Source: JAAYHC01 sp964483175
GTDB taxonomy: Bacteria > Bacillota > UBA5301
Direction of reading: 5' to 3'
NCBI GenBank assembly: GCA_964483175.1
Contig: CAZAAT010000019.1
Span: 1-34,101 of the forward strand
Length of the DNA stretch: 34,101 nt
This document shows, piece by piece, positions 22,987 to 31,130 of the stretch (position 1 is the first letter of the stretch; each line of letters begins with the position of its first letter). The notes beneath the pieces were generated by a model. That model was not told the DNA's origin and did no database searches. It saw only the letters and a list, made by a program, of their open reading frames with translations. A program made the translations under genes and the position numbers.

Positions 22987-23087
22987 TCTCATACAGAGAG
23001 GTGGAGGGACTGGCCCAGTGAAGCCTCGGCAACCGACATCAAAGATGTAAAGGTGCCAAATCCTGCAGGATATCCTGAGAGATGAGA
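22987..23087 (+). ncRNA. SAM-I riboswitch (S-box)
   Basis: The S-box blocks are present in order: AGAGAGGTGGAGGGACTGGC, CCAGTGAAGCCTCGGCAACC, AAGGTGCCAAATCCTGCAGG and CTGAGAGATGAGAG. TCTCAT (22987-22992) pairs with ATGAGA (23082-23087) as the P1 closing stem. SAM binding favours the terminator that follows, turning off the three downstream genes when methionine/SAM is plentiful. This is a typical control for methionine or homocysteine synthesis genes in Bacillota. Confidence 0.95.
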
Positions 23088-23100
23088 GCTGATCAAGATT

Positions 23101-23134
23101 CACCTTCCCCATCTGTTAGGAGGGTGTTTTTTTT
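23101..23134 (+). terminator. Intrinsic terminator of the SAM riboswitch
   Basis: CACCTTCC pairs with GGAGGGTG (23119-23126; one G-T pair) around a loop and is followed by eight T's. It lies between the aptamer and the first gene, 26 bases before ATG 23161. Confidence 0.85.
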
Positions 23135-23160
23135 ATCAGTTCCACCGGGGAGGAGATGTA

Positions 23161-24294
23161 ATGCTGAAGAGTCTTGAAGAGATTAACGCCAAAATTTGCG
23201 CGGGGACAGCGGTTACACTGACCAAAAATGAGTTTCTGTCTCTCGCCGCCCAAGACGGACTAAACGAAGCTGCTGCTCGCGTGGACGTGGTAACAACAGC
23301 CACTTTTGGAGCCATGTGCTCTTCGGGAGCTTTTTTCAATTTCAAACACACCGACCCTCCGATGAAGCTGAAGCGAGTTTCCTTAAACGATGTCCCGGGC
23401 TACGGAGGGTTAGCCGCGATGGATGTCTTTCTGGGCGCAACCGAGCCGGCTGAAGATAATCCTCGCTACGGTGGTGCCCATGTAATTGAGGCCTTGGTTC
23501 GAGGCGACTCGGTCCGGCTCAAAGCCGATTCGTCCGGTACCGACTGCTACCCAAAAGAGGCTCTCGAAGCCCAGTTTACTTTGGATGATCTAAATCAGGC
23601 CTACCTTTTCAACCCGCGCAATGGCTACCAAAACTACGCCGCGGCGATCAACGGTACAGACCGAATAATCTATACATACATGGGTACCCTCCTGCCACGG
23701 TATGGTAATCTAACCTACTCAACCTCGGGCTCGCTTAGCCCGCTAATAAATGACCCTTATTACCGGACCATCGGAATTGGCACCCGGATCTGGTTGGCCG
23801 GAGCAGTAGGTCTGGTAGCCTGGGAAGGCACCCAACACAATCCGACCGTCGCTAGGAACGACAGGGCTATCCCGTTTGGAGCTGCAGGCACAATGGCGGT
23901 CATCGGCAACCTCAAAGATATGAGTACCGATTTCCTGCGGGCAGCTTACTTTCATAACTACGGTGTAACTCTTTACATTGGCATTGGTGTCGCTATCCCT
24001 GTTCTAGATAAAGAAATGGCACATTATCTGGCTATCACCGACGATGACATTACCACCAAAGTCTATGACTACGGAGTAGCAAGCAGGTCGCGCCCAGTAG
24101 TGGCAGAAGTGACATATGCCCAACTGCGTAGCGGGTCAGTTCTTATTGATGGCAAGACCATCGCTACAGCCCCATTAAGCAGCCTATTTAAGGCTAGAGA
24201 AATCATGCACCTACTAAAGCAACAAATTCAAGCGGGCACATTCACATTAAGCGCCCCCATCCAGCCCTTGCCGGGCAGTCGAGGAGTTGAGTAA
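23161..24294 (+). CDS. DUF39 homocysteine biosynthesis protein
   Basis: A 377-residue member of the DUF39 (HcyBio, COG1900) family. In methanogens and other anaerobes it acts with a NIL-ferredoxin to convert aspartate semialdehyde to homocysteine using a sulfide source, bypassing the usual acyl-homoserine route. Two cysteines fit the conserved family pair: Cys53 in TTATFGAMCSSGAFF and Cys129 in KADSSGTDCYPKEA. Other landmarks are VPGYGGLAAMDVFLGATEPA, NPRYGGAHVIEALVRG and the late NYGVTLYIGIGVAIPVLDKE. The ATG follows GGGGAGGAG. The SAM-I riboswitch upstream supports a sulfur amino acid role, and the next two genes are the other known components. Chemistry is taken from published work on archaeal homologues. 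Confidence 0.92.
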   Translation: MLKSLEEINAKICAGTAVTLTKNEFLSLAAQDGLNEAAARVDVVTTATFGAMCSSGAFFNFKHTDPPMKLKRVSLNDVPGYGGLAAMDVFLGATEPAEDNPRYGGAHVIEALVRGDSVRLKADSSGTDCYPKEALEAQFTLDDLNQAYLFNPRNGYQNYAAAINGTDRIIYTYMGTLLPRYGNLTYSTSGSLSPLINDPYYRTIGIGTRIWLAGAVGLVAWEGTQHNPTVARNDRAIPFGAAGTMAVIGNLKDMSTDFLRAAYFHNYGVTLYIGIGVAIPVLDKEMAHYLAITDDDITTKVYDYGVASRSRPVVAEVTYAQLRSGSVLIDGKTIATAPLSSLFKAREIMHLLKQQIQAGTFTLSAPIQPLPGSRGVE

Positions 24295-24295
24295 T

Positions 24296-24706
24296 GTGGT
24301 CAGCCGCAGAGTAATAATCACCTTTCCAGCTGGCAAAGCAGTGCAGCCCCTAACTTATTATCTAGTTAAAGACTTTGACCTCGTCATTAACATTTTGTTT
24401 GCCCGGATTAGCCCGGACGAAGAAGGTACGTTGGTACTTGAGATATCCAACTCGCAAGCGACCAATATCGAAAAAGGCATCGACTTCCTGCGCGGTAAGG
24501 GGCTGGTGGTGGAAAACTTGGCTAAAGCAATAAACTGGGACGAAGCCGAGTGTATTCACTGTGGCGCCTGCACCGCAGTTTGCCGCTCCCGGGCGTTAAG
24601 CCTTGATCACTCAACTTGGCGCCTCGACTTTGACCAGAGTAAATGTATTGTCTGTGAACTATGCATACAATCCTGTCCATTAGGGATCATCAAGGAGGCC
24701 TTTTAA
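24296..24706 (+). CDS. NIL-domain ferredoxin, partner of DUF39
   Basis: A 136-residue protein with an N-terminal NIL domain (from VIITFPAGKAVQPLTYYLVK, about 75 residues) and a C-terminal bacterial ferredoxin domain. Two Fe4S4 cluster motifs are intact: CIHCGACTAVC and CIVCELCIQSC, each Cx2Cx2Cx3C, with the final Pro after the second. It should deliver electrons or sulfide to DUF39. NIL domains also occur in MetN, where they sense methionine. The start is GTG 24296, nine bases after GGAG; TTG 24287 is an alternative inside the DUF39 end. The stop TAA overlaps the ATG of the next gene (TAATG), so the genes are tightly coupled. Confidence 0.9.
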   Translation: MVSRRVIITFPAGKAVQPLTYYLVKDFDLVINILFARISPDEEGTLVLEISNSQATNIEKGIDFLRGKGLVVENLAKAINWDEAECIHCGACTAVCRSRALSLDHSTWRLDFDQSKCIVCELCIQSCPLGIIKEAF

Positions 24707-25479
24707 TGGGTTCATACCCCGGATCACGGTATCTTAACCGCACGTACCGCACCTGGATTACCAGCCAGAATGATCTGGTTGGTTTGCGGGTTACAATCAA
24801 TGAAACCGATCTGTTGGTTAGAGTTGAGCACGGAATCGAAGATCTGAATATGCTTCGGCAGAGGGTTGAGACAATTGTCCGCCGCGAACGCCGGTTACTT
24901 GAAGATTACATCCAACGGCAGCCAGTATTTCTGAGCAGCTTAGTACCTATCACTGTTACCGCTTCGGCCCCGCGGATAGCCAAACGAATGGCCATAGCTG
25001 CCGAGGCTGCCGGAGTAGGGCCAATGGCGGCGGTAGCCGGGGCGATTGCGACTTTAGTCGGGGACGAACTAGCATTAAATTATGATGAAGTAATCATCGA
25101 AAACGGGGGTGACATCTTCATCTCTTCGTCGCAGCCCCGGACGATAAGTGTTTTTGCCGGCGATTCCCCCTTTACCGGCAGGCTCGGCATTCTATTGCAC
25201 CCACACCTTTTTCCTCTGGGTGTCTGTTCGTCATCTGGTACCGTTGGACCATCCTTAAGTTTCGGCTCAGCCGATTGTGCTACTGTTATTGCCAAAGATG
25301 CAGCTTTGGCCGATGCCGTAGCCACTGCCTTAGGCAACAAGATCTCGAGCACCAATGATCTTAAGCCTGCTGTTGAATGGGCCATGACCATACCTGGTGT
25401 TTTGGCCGGCCTAGCAATCAAGGATGACCAATTAGCAGCTCAAGGAAGCATCGAGTTGGTCCGGCACCCAAATAAATGA
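24706..25479 (+). CDS. UPF0280 / ApbE-like protein linked to homocysteine synthesis
   Basis: A 257-residue protein of the UPF0280 (COG2122) family, with an ApbE/thiamine-synthesis-like fold. Recognisable segments are GVGPMAAVAGAIATLVGDEL, the NGGDIFISSSQPRT strand, SVFAGDSPFTGRLGILLHP and GVCSSSGTVGPSLSFGSADC. In methanogens a COG2122 protein acts with DUF39 and the NIL-ferredoxin in homocysteine formation; the ApbE resemblance suggests a flavin or redox cofactor function. It is the last gene of the SAM-I controlled operon, with AAGGAGG seven bases before ATG 24706, and stops six bases before the convergent five-heme cytochrome gene. The role is inferred from the cluster. Confidence 0.9.
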   Translation: MGSYPGSRYLNRTYRTWITSQNDLVGLRVTINETDLLVRVEHGIEDLNMLRQRVETIVRRERRLLEDYIQRQPVFLSSLVPITVTASAPRIAKRMAIAAEAAGVGPMAAVAGAIATLVGDELALNYDEVIIENGGDIFISSSQPRTISVFAGDSPFTGRLGILLHPHLFPLGVCSSSGTVGPSLSFGSADCATVIAKDAALADAVATALGNKISSTNDLKPAVEWAMTIPGVLAGLAIKDDQLAAQGSIELVRHPNK

Positions 25480-25485
25480 TGGTGG

Positions 25486-26568
25486 CTACCTCCGGATCTC
25501 GGCATTGGGCACATCTTTACCGGTTATCGCCTTATAGCTTTGCTGAAGTAGGGTGACAGCGTAAGGAGGATTATGAACTCCTAGGCTACCATCAGCTTCA
25601 ACAAAAAAGTAATTGTACGCGGCCAAGTAGAGCTTCTCATCCATTTCTTCCGGTGGTATTTCAGTGCCGTCAGCTTTGAGGAAGACTACATTGCCATGAG
25701 ACTCACTCAGCTTACCACCTCCGCCAGGTATCCGTTTCTCGATTTCAGCTTTGAGCAGTTCTAGTAGCCCCTCTACCTCGGACTGAATGCCTTCCATCTT
25801 TTTGTTGCCATCATAGTCGCCATATGCCGGCCGGTCAGCAGAGACCGTCTCTGGATGACATCCAATACAAGCATTCGGGTTAAAGGCATCATTAGATTTA
25901 ACCCGGAAAGTGTGTCCGCCAACCTCGTTAAAACCTGCCTGCCCCTCAGGTGGGCTTTTGGCCATATGACAAACTACACAGGCGTTTTCGAACCCGGTAT
26001 GGGCAGAGTTTTGATAGCTTACCACATCTGCGCCGAACTCCCAAGCGTTGGTACCCATCAGCATATCCCCCTCCGGACTACCATGCGGAGCTTTTCGGCC
26101 GGCTCTGGTTGCGGCATCCTGCATATTGCGCCGGGAATTATGACAGGCGACACATAGGTTACTATCCCCGCGATCCATCACCACTCCATTCGGCAGCGAA
26201 ACAGGCGTCACTTTGCGTAACTTGTTCTCATTGTTTGCCCCGGAAAAATCATGACAGGCATTGCAGGTTTGCGCCTTGGGCCCGGTAATTTCCTCAGCCT
26301 TAACATCTGGGTTAATAAAGCCTTGTTCGGTATGGCATTGTATGCAGCCATCCCTAACCGTATTTTCAACTACTTTGGCGTGCGCAGATGCCTGCCATTG
26401 CGCGTTATAGTCGACACGGCCGCCACCATCTCTGTTTTCCCGGTCGTTAGCAGGCTCCTGGACTCCCGGCTGGTTAGCCAGATCCTGTTGAGAATCGCGA
26501 GTACCCCAGATCATGAAGGCACCTACTGCTAAGACAATGATTAAGACTACCCAGATCGCTTTGTTCAC
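25486..26568 (-). CDS. Five-heme cytochrome c, membrane-anchored
   Basis: A 360-residue multiheme cytochrome with one N-terminal hydrophobic helix (residues 4-21, no typical cleavage site, so probably an anchor). Five CxxCH heme sites are at Cys75, Cys102, Cys139, Cys197 and Cys234. The remainder is helical and ends with the segment EADGSLGVHNPPYAVTLLQQ. That tail is very similar to the tail of the nine-heme cytochrome at 29685 and recalls the C-terminal region of NrfA-like cytochromes, where a His acts as an axial ligand. Electron partner and substrate are unknown. GTG 26568 has a GAGGAGG site nine bases upstream. It ends with TAG and lies downstream of a histidine kinase gene on the same strand. 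Confidence 0.9.
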   Translation of the reverse strand: MNKAIWVVLIIVLAVGAFMIWGTRDSQQDLANQPGVQEPANDRENRDGGGRVDYNAQWQASAHAKVVENTVRDGCIQCHTEQGFINPDVKAEEITGPKAQTCNACHDFSGANNENKLRKVTPVSLPNGVVMDRGDSNLCVACHNSRRNMQDAATRAGRKAPHGSPEGDMLMGTNAWEFGADVVSYQNSAHTGFENACVVCHMAKSPPEGQAGFNEVGGHTFRVKSNDAFNPNACIGCHPETVSADRPAYGDYDGNKKMEGIQSEVEGLLELLKAEIEKRIPGGGGKLSESHGNVVFLKADGTEIPPEEMDEKLYLAAYNYFFVEADGSLGVHNPPYAVTLLQQSYKAITGKDVPNAEIRR

Positions 26569-26624
26569 TTCTTACGACCTCCTCAAGGGTAGTCTGTGCA
26601 AGGATTATCAATTTACACCCGTAA

Positions 26625-27938
26625 TTAGGCTGAAATATCATCGGTCTGATCGGAAGGCAGTTTAATGGTAAAGGTTGTACCTGTAGGGGACGAGATCACC
26701 CCGATCGAACCATGATATTGTTCTATCGACCGTTTGGCCATGGCTAAACCAATGCCGGTTCCATTGGGCTTTGTCGTGTAAAAGATATTCCAAATCCGAG
26801 ATAAATTCTCTTTCGGAATACCCGGACCCTGATCGCTAACCTCAATGTAAACATATTCTCCATCAAGCCATGAGCGCAGAGTAATCGCCCCTTTAATCTC
26901 TGCCGAACTCATAGCTTCGAAAGCATTATTTAACAGGTTAAGCAAGACGTGCTGCAACTCTAATCTATTCATCGTAATCTTCGGCTCGGGTTCTTCGACT
27001 TCAACCTGCAAGTTAATGCCTGTACTAGTAAATTTGCCCTGAAGCATCAGTACAATATTTTCAAAGAGAAACCTTATTGAGCAATTTGCACCAGACTCAT
27101 CCCGATCCGGTCTGGAATAGCAAAGAATTTGCTCTAGATACTGATTTACATCGTTAACCATACTATCTATGCGCCGATACAACCCAAGCTGTTCGGCTCT
27201 TTCCGGCGTTAACTCGCCCAGCTGGGCCAGTCCTTTGATCGAAGCAAGCGGGTTGCGGATATCATGCGTAATAATCGAAACCATTTCACCAACCATGCTT
27301 AAGCGATCCATTTGATGAATTTTAGCTTCCAAGGCTTTTGTTTCTGAAATGTCAACAAAAGTCGACATGACGCCAACCTCTCCCGAGCTCAACTGCAGGG
27401 GAAAAGCTGAGCAGTATAACGTACAACTCCCATTATCTCGATGAACAATCCGTTCCGACTCAATCGCAGTTCTTTGGGAAAGCGCTTTTGTGGTCAGCGG
27501 AAATTCATCGGCGGTCAAGACTTTACCGACAATCTGATCTGAAGCACGCCCCAATATTGCAGCCCCTCGCTCGCTCAACTCAAGGCAAACACCTTTGCTA
27601 TCAGCTATCAGATATCCCCAGGGATAATTTGATAGTAACTGGTTTTTTTGGACAGCTAAATCCGCAAACTCCGAAAAGGCAAAACGGTCCCTCTTGTCAC
27701 AGTCGCCGAATTTGCTGAGCAAATTGATATCGCTAAGTATTCGCTGAAAAAGCCGTCGATTATTAAGAAGGATTAACGAGATACTACCGATTATAGCTGA
27801 ATTAAGCAGGAATACTTCGACAGTAGAAAGCGTTGAAGGCGCGAAAATTGATCGGTTAATAGCAGCAAACAAAAGAAGTCCGACTAGAACCATGGTGAGC
27901 TGTCTCAGCTGAATGTCCCGTGCCAAAGAACGTTTCAA
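26625..27938 (-). CDS. PAS-containing sensor histidine kinase
   Basis: A 437-residue kinase. Two N-terminal helices (residues 15-30 and 41-60) anchor it in the membrane with almost no external loop, so sensing is probably internal. A PAS domain spans about 100-200. The dimerisation/phosphoacceptor helix is MVSIITHDIRNPLASIKGLA with His225. The ATPase domain has LQHVLLNLLNNAFEAM (N box), VSDQGPGIPKENLSRIW (G1) and the glycine-rich NGTGIGLAMAKRS, as in KinB/AtoS-type kinases. The frame starts at TTG 27938; its AAGGTGG site is only four bases away, so the start is not certain. No response regulator is next to it. It is followed by the five-heme cytochrome gene, a possible clue to its target. Confidence 0.92.
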   Translation of the reverse strand: MKRSLARDIQLRQLTMVLVGLLLFAAINRSIFAPSTLSTVEVFLLNSAIIGSISLILLNNRRLFQRILSDINLLSKFGDCDKRDRFAFSEFADLAVQKNQLLSNYPWGYLIADSKGVCLELSERGAAILGRASDQIVGKVLTADEFPLTTKALSQRTAIESERIVHRDNGSCTLYCSAFPLQLSSGEVGVMSTFVDISETKALEAKIHQMDRLSMVGEMVSIITHDIRNPLASIKGLAQLGELTPERAEQLGLYRRIDSMVNDVNQYLEQILCYSRPDRDESGANCSIRFLFENIVLMLQGKFTSTGINLQVEVEEPEPKITMNRLELQHVLLNLLNNAFEAMSSAEIKGAITLRSWLDGEYVYIEVSDQGPGIPKENLSRIWNIFYTTKPNGTGIGLAMAKRSIEQYHGSIGVISSPTGTTFTIKLPSDQTDDISA

Positions 27939-27993
27939 ATACCCACCTTCTCTCTGGACTGCACTAATGCCCCACTTTCTTCCTATCTAGTTT

Positions 27994-28872
27994 CTATTCC
28001 TTCTTTCTAATGCCTAGCCCCTGTTTGGCCTTTTTAATCCGTTGCTTATCCTGGTACATGGCATTATCAGCTGCCTTAAACAATGAATCGATCTCGAGAA
28101 TATCACTGGCTATCTTCCACCCAATCGCCAAACTCACCGGGAGATCCGGATTTGCCTGTGACCAATTATCTGTAGCTTGAGATATGCGCTCCCGAACTGC
28201 CTGGGCACCAGCTTCATTACCATTTGGCATAATAACGGCGAACTCGTCTCCACCGATCCGAAATGCTAAGTCAGTGTCCCTGATAGACGATCGGATCAGC
28301 TCAGCCGCCTTGATCAATACCTGATCGCCAGCAGCATGACCAAGATAATCGTTGACTTCTTTAAGCCAATTACAATCGATAATCATCAAGGCAAGTGATT
28401 GATAATCGCGGCCTAAATTATTAATCATCTCCTCGAAGACCATGCTGAAATGGTTCTTATTAAACAAGCCGGTCAGCTTGTCAATAGTAACCATGTCCGC
28501 ATACTGTCGTGCCTTGTTTTCTCGAGCTGTTACATCAAGGCTTGTCATTACTAAGCCGACATAAATATCCTGGCTAAAAACTGGAATAATCCACTGTTCA
28601 ACAAATAACCCTCCGCGGTGACGCAACTGGTTCGAACTATTATTGCCACGACCCTTTAATTCAGCGATAATTTTAGTTATTTGCTCCCAAGCGTGCGGGG
28701 GATGGCAGTCGTAAATAGACTTTCCGATAATACTGTTGGCCTCTACACCTCTTAATTCGGCTTCTTTACGATTACAATAAATGATCTGCTCATTGGCATC
28801 TATAACCATGACCCCGAAATTAAGCGAATCCATGATCAAGCAAGTGGAAATGAACCATCTATCTCCCCCCAT
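27994..28872 (-). CDS. PAS-GGDEF diguanylate cyclase
   Basis: A soluble protein of about 292 residues. A PAS domain begins at about residue 14 (MDSLNFGVMVIDANEQIIYC) and ends near 125. The GGDEF domain follows with DKLTGLFNKNHF at the start and FRIGGDEFAVIMPNG at the active site. An intact RxxD inhibitory site lies five residues before it (RDTD then LAFRI). It should make cyclic di-GMP, with feedback control. The open frame goes to 28998, but that part overlaps the divergent HAD gene promoter; ATG 28872 is the best start, although its ribosome site is weak. TAG ends it, 55 bases before the kinase gene on the same strand. Confidence 0.9.
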   Translation of the reverse strand: MGGDRWFISTCLIMDSLNFGVMVIDANEQIIYCNRKEAELRGVEANSIIGKSIYDCHPPHAWEQITKIIAELKGRGNNSSNQLRHRGGLFVEQWIIPVFSQDIYVGLVMTSLDVTARENKARQYADMVTIDKLTGLFNKNHFSMVFEEMINNLGRDYQSLALMIIDCNWLKEVNDYLGHAAGDQVLIKAAELIRSSIRDTDLAFRIGGDEFAVIMPNGNEAGAQAVRERISQATDNWSQANPDLPVSLAIGWKIASDILEIDSLFKAADNAMYQDKQRIKKAKQGLGIRKKE

Positions 28873-28918
28873 CTCGGTGACAACGCCCCATGATTTGTTG
28901 CAGGATTCGCCGTAGAAG

Positions 28919-28947
28919 TTGCCCGTTCCTGGAAACAATGATACTAT
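28919..28947 (+). promoter_or_regulatory. Promoter of the HAD gene, giving a possible leaderless mRNA
   Basis: TTGCCC (28919-28924) and TACTAT (28942-28947) are 17 bases apart; each matches consensus at four of six. The expected transcription start is at or next to the A of ATG 28955, and there is no ribosome site upstream, so a leaderless transcript is possible. Confidence 0.4.
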
Positions 28948-28954
28948 TTTAACT

Positions 28955-29425
28955 ATGCTTGTACTAGAAGTTCCCGGATGGGGCCGGGTTGAAATCAAAT
29001 ATCTCGTATTTGACTTTAACGGGACTCTCGCTACTGATGGAAAACTGTCTCCAGCTACTCGGGAGCAGTTGACAAAACTTAGTGAAGTAGCGGAAATTCA
29101 TGTACTCACCGCCGACACCTATGGGTCCGCGCATCAGGAGTGTGCTGGGCTGAACCTGATGATTAACACCTTCCCCGGAGCTCACGGAGCCGAAGGAAAA
29201 GCGAATGTTGTCCAAAAACTTGGCCCAGCGCAGACACTCTGCGTCGGCAATGGCCGTAGCGATGTACTAATGGCGGAAATTTGCGCGATTTCGGTCGGCA
29301 TCATCGGACCGGAAGGCGCCAATGGCCAGTTACTTGCCAAGTGCGATATTGTGGTAACCTCTCTTGACGATGTATTCGCACTGCTTACTAACCCTCAGCG
29401 CATTGTAGCTACCTTGCGCAGCTAG
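28955..29425 (+). CDS. HAD-family hydrolase (soluble P-type ATPase-like, COG4087)
   Basis: A 156-residue HAD-fold protein. The nucleophile motif is VFDFNGTLATDGKLSPAT (DxNGT), and the metal-binding motif near the C-terminus is CVGNGRSDVLMAEICAISVG, followed by a GPEGANGQLLAKCDIVV segment. The single-domain form without a transmembrane part matches COG4087 proteins, whose activity is unknown, perhaps phosphatase. The ATG at 28955 has no Shine-Dalgarno sequence; see the promoter entry. The open frame from 28919 would start in the -35 box. It diverges from the GGDEF gene (82 bases between starts). Confidence 0.85.
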   Translation: MLVLEVPGWGRVEIKYLVFDFNGTLATDGKLSPATREQLTKLSEVAEIHVLTADTYGSAHQECAGLNLMINTFPGAHGAEGKANVVQKLGPAQTLCVGNGRSDVLMAEICAISVGIIGPEGANGQLLAKCDIVVTSLDDVFALLTNPQRIVATLRS

Positions 29426-29684
29426 AAATCATTTTTCCCCGCAAAATAACTTCCATTCTTTGCTATTAACCCAGGAATATGTCAAAAACGGGACATTTGT
29501 CACATAAATCTTAACTATGCAGGTTAATTATTATAAACCGTTAATATTATATTTGTAATTTTCCCTCATTTGTTATTTTTGGCACTTTTGGTTGGTGGAA
29601 TTAAGGAGGTGAATGAAAAAGAAAGGTTGATCCGACCTGAGTTGCGTTGCTCTAGTCAATCGCATTAAGAGGGAGTTGTATCAT
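29426..29684 (+). promoter_or_regulatory. Long AT-rich leader of the nine-heme cytochrome, 259 bases
   Basis: A gene-free AT-rich stretch before the cytochrome. It contains GACA-TT-TGTC and a nearby TGTC...GACA repeat around 29479-29501, a possible regulator site, and several TATTAT or TTATAA-like -10 boxes between 29525 and 29555. Further on is AAGGAGGTGA followed by ATG and a five-codon mini-ORF (MKKKG), with its own stop, about 50 bases before the real gene. No certain promoter can be picked. Confidence 0.45.
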
Positions 29685-30998
29685 ATGAATAGACGGACTA
29701 TTATGTTTATCTTCATCTGTCTAGTGCTAACCACATTATCCACCACCGTCTTGGCAGCTGACTATGTCGGTTCTGCCAAATGTAAAACGTGCCATGCCGA
29801 CCAATATAATGAATGGCAAAAAACTGCACATGGAAACATGGTTCAAAACGCAGCCGAAGTTCTAGGCAGCAGAACTAAACCGAACTACAAATACGTTATC
29901 TTCAATACTTATATCATTGATAAAGACTACAACTGGGCTTCCGAACAGTGGAATCCTGTTACCAAATCTCTCGAACAGGGCACCCGTTCAGGATCCTGGT
30001 TAGGCTGCGCCGGCTGCCATACCGTTGGTTTCAATGAAGCGACCAAAACTTTCGTCGAAGCCGGTGTAGGCTGCGAAGCCTGCCATGGCCCTGCCGGTGA
30101 TCACCTCAAAACCTTCTCCGCAGATGATATCGTCTGCAATCCTGGTGTTGAGATGTGTGCACCTTGCCATGATGGTGAGCGCCAGATCGGCCAGATGGAA
30201 CTCATGCCGGAGAAATTCGGCCGCATCGGTCACTTGGCCATCTTCGATGAAGCCGTCAAAGAGCGTGGAGACGGATATCAGATCCGCTGTGCTAAGTGTC
30301 ACTCTGCTACTGTCATCACTGCTATCCAGCGTGGCGAAATCATCCCGACAATGGATGACTTCTGGACCGGTGATCTCAAAAACGATCGCTACGGCATCAC
30401 CTGCGTAGCCTGTCATGATCCACACAAAGTAACCGAGTTCGAAGCTCAATTAAAGACTGACAAACAGACCACCTGTACGCAGTGTCACACCAGCACCAGC
30501 GACTTCCAGAATCCGTTGCCTTCCGGTGAGAAGTTCACCCGTGCGCCGCACCATCCACAGACCGAATTCCAAAGTGGTCGTGGTGTAGTGGGCGTACCGG
30601 AAGTTCAGAGCCACGGTTCTGCCCTGTGCGTTGATTGCCATATGGCTAACGGCAACCACATTTTCTTGCCTGGCACACCTACCGTTACTCTTCTCAGCCA
30701 TGGCCGCGAAGTTGTGGTCGATGCTTGCGTCAAGTGCCACAGTGGCCTGACCACTGAAAGAGTAGCTGCCTACCAGAATAAGAACGAAGAGGCGCTACAC
30801 GCCCTCTTGACCGAGTATGAAGCGTTAAACAAGAAGGCCGAGAATAATGCCAAGGCAAAAGCTCTACTTGATCAGGCTTGGATTAACATCGACTTCATGG
30901 AAGCCGATAAGAGCTTGGGCATCCACAATCCGCGCTTCTTTGAGCTTGTGGTCGAAGCAACTCAGAAGCTGCTTGTTGATGCAAAAGCCGCTCTATAA
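29685..30998 (+). CDS. Nine-heme exported cytochrome c (cytochrome c554-like)
   Basis: A 437-residue cytochrome with a signal peptide (RRTIMFIFICLVLTTLSTT, cleaved near VLAAD) and nine CxxCH heme sites at Cys33, 108, 130, 158, 202, 240, 264, 315 and 348. The start of the mature part, DYVGSAKCKTCHADQYNEWQ, is the cytochrome c554/PF13435-type entry. A charged helical tail follows the last heme and ends in EADKSLGIHNPRFFELVVEA, shared in part with the five-heme cytochrome. ATG 29685 is preceded by GGGAG at nine bases. It should act outside the membrane in electron transfer, for example to an inorganic acceptor; the acceptor is not shown by the sequence. A terminator closes the gene. Confidence 0.93.
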   Translation: MNRRTIMFIFICLVLTTLSTTVLAADYVGSAKCKTCHADQYNEWQKTAHGNMVQNAAEVLGSRTKPNYKYVIFNTYIIDKDYNWASEQWNPVTKSLEQGTRSGSWLGCAGCHTVGFNEATKTFVEAGVGCEACHGPAGDHLKTFSADDIVCNPGVEMCAPCHDGERQIGQMELMPEKFGRIGHLAIFDEAVKERGDGYQIRCAKCHSATVITAIQRGEIIPTMDDFWTGDLKNDRYGITCVACHDPHKVTEFEAQLKTDKQTTCTQCHTSTSDFQNPLPSGEKFTRAPHHPQTEFQSGRGVVGVPEVQSHGSALCVDCHMANGNHIFLPGTPTVTLLSHGREVVVDACVKCHSGLTTERVAAYQNKNEEALHALLTEYEALNKKAENNAKAKALLDQAWINIDFMEADKSLGIHNPRFFELVVEATQKLLVDAKAAL

Positions 30999-31023
30999 GT
31001 CCAACTGAATCCAGACTCAACAG

Positions 31024-31050
31024 AAGGAGGGGGCCTTGCTCCCTCCTTTT
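31024..31050 (+). terminator. Intrinsic terminator after the nine-heme cytochrome
   Basis: AAGGAGGG (31024-31031) pairs with CCCTCCTT (31041-31048) over eight bases, with a nine-base GC-rich loop and a short T run. It lies 25 bases after the stop codon. Confidence 0.8.
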
Positions 31051-31130
31051 AGCCTCTTTAGAATCTTTTAAGGATTTTATGCCACATTGTTTCAGGTGCG
31101 GCTCAGCATACTTTAAATGAGGTGCTGTTG

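Noticed and set aside
30000..30449. Minus-strand 149-residue frame inside the nine-heme cytochrome gene
   Set aside because: Antisense shadow of a strongly supported cytochrome frame; no motif in its translation.
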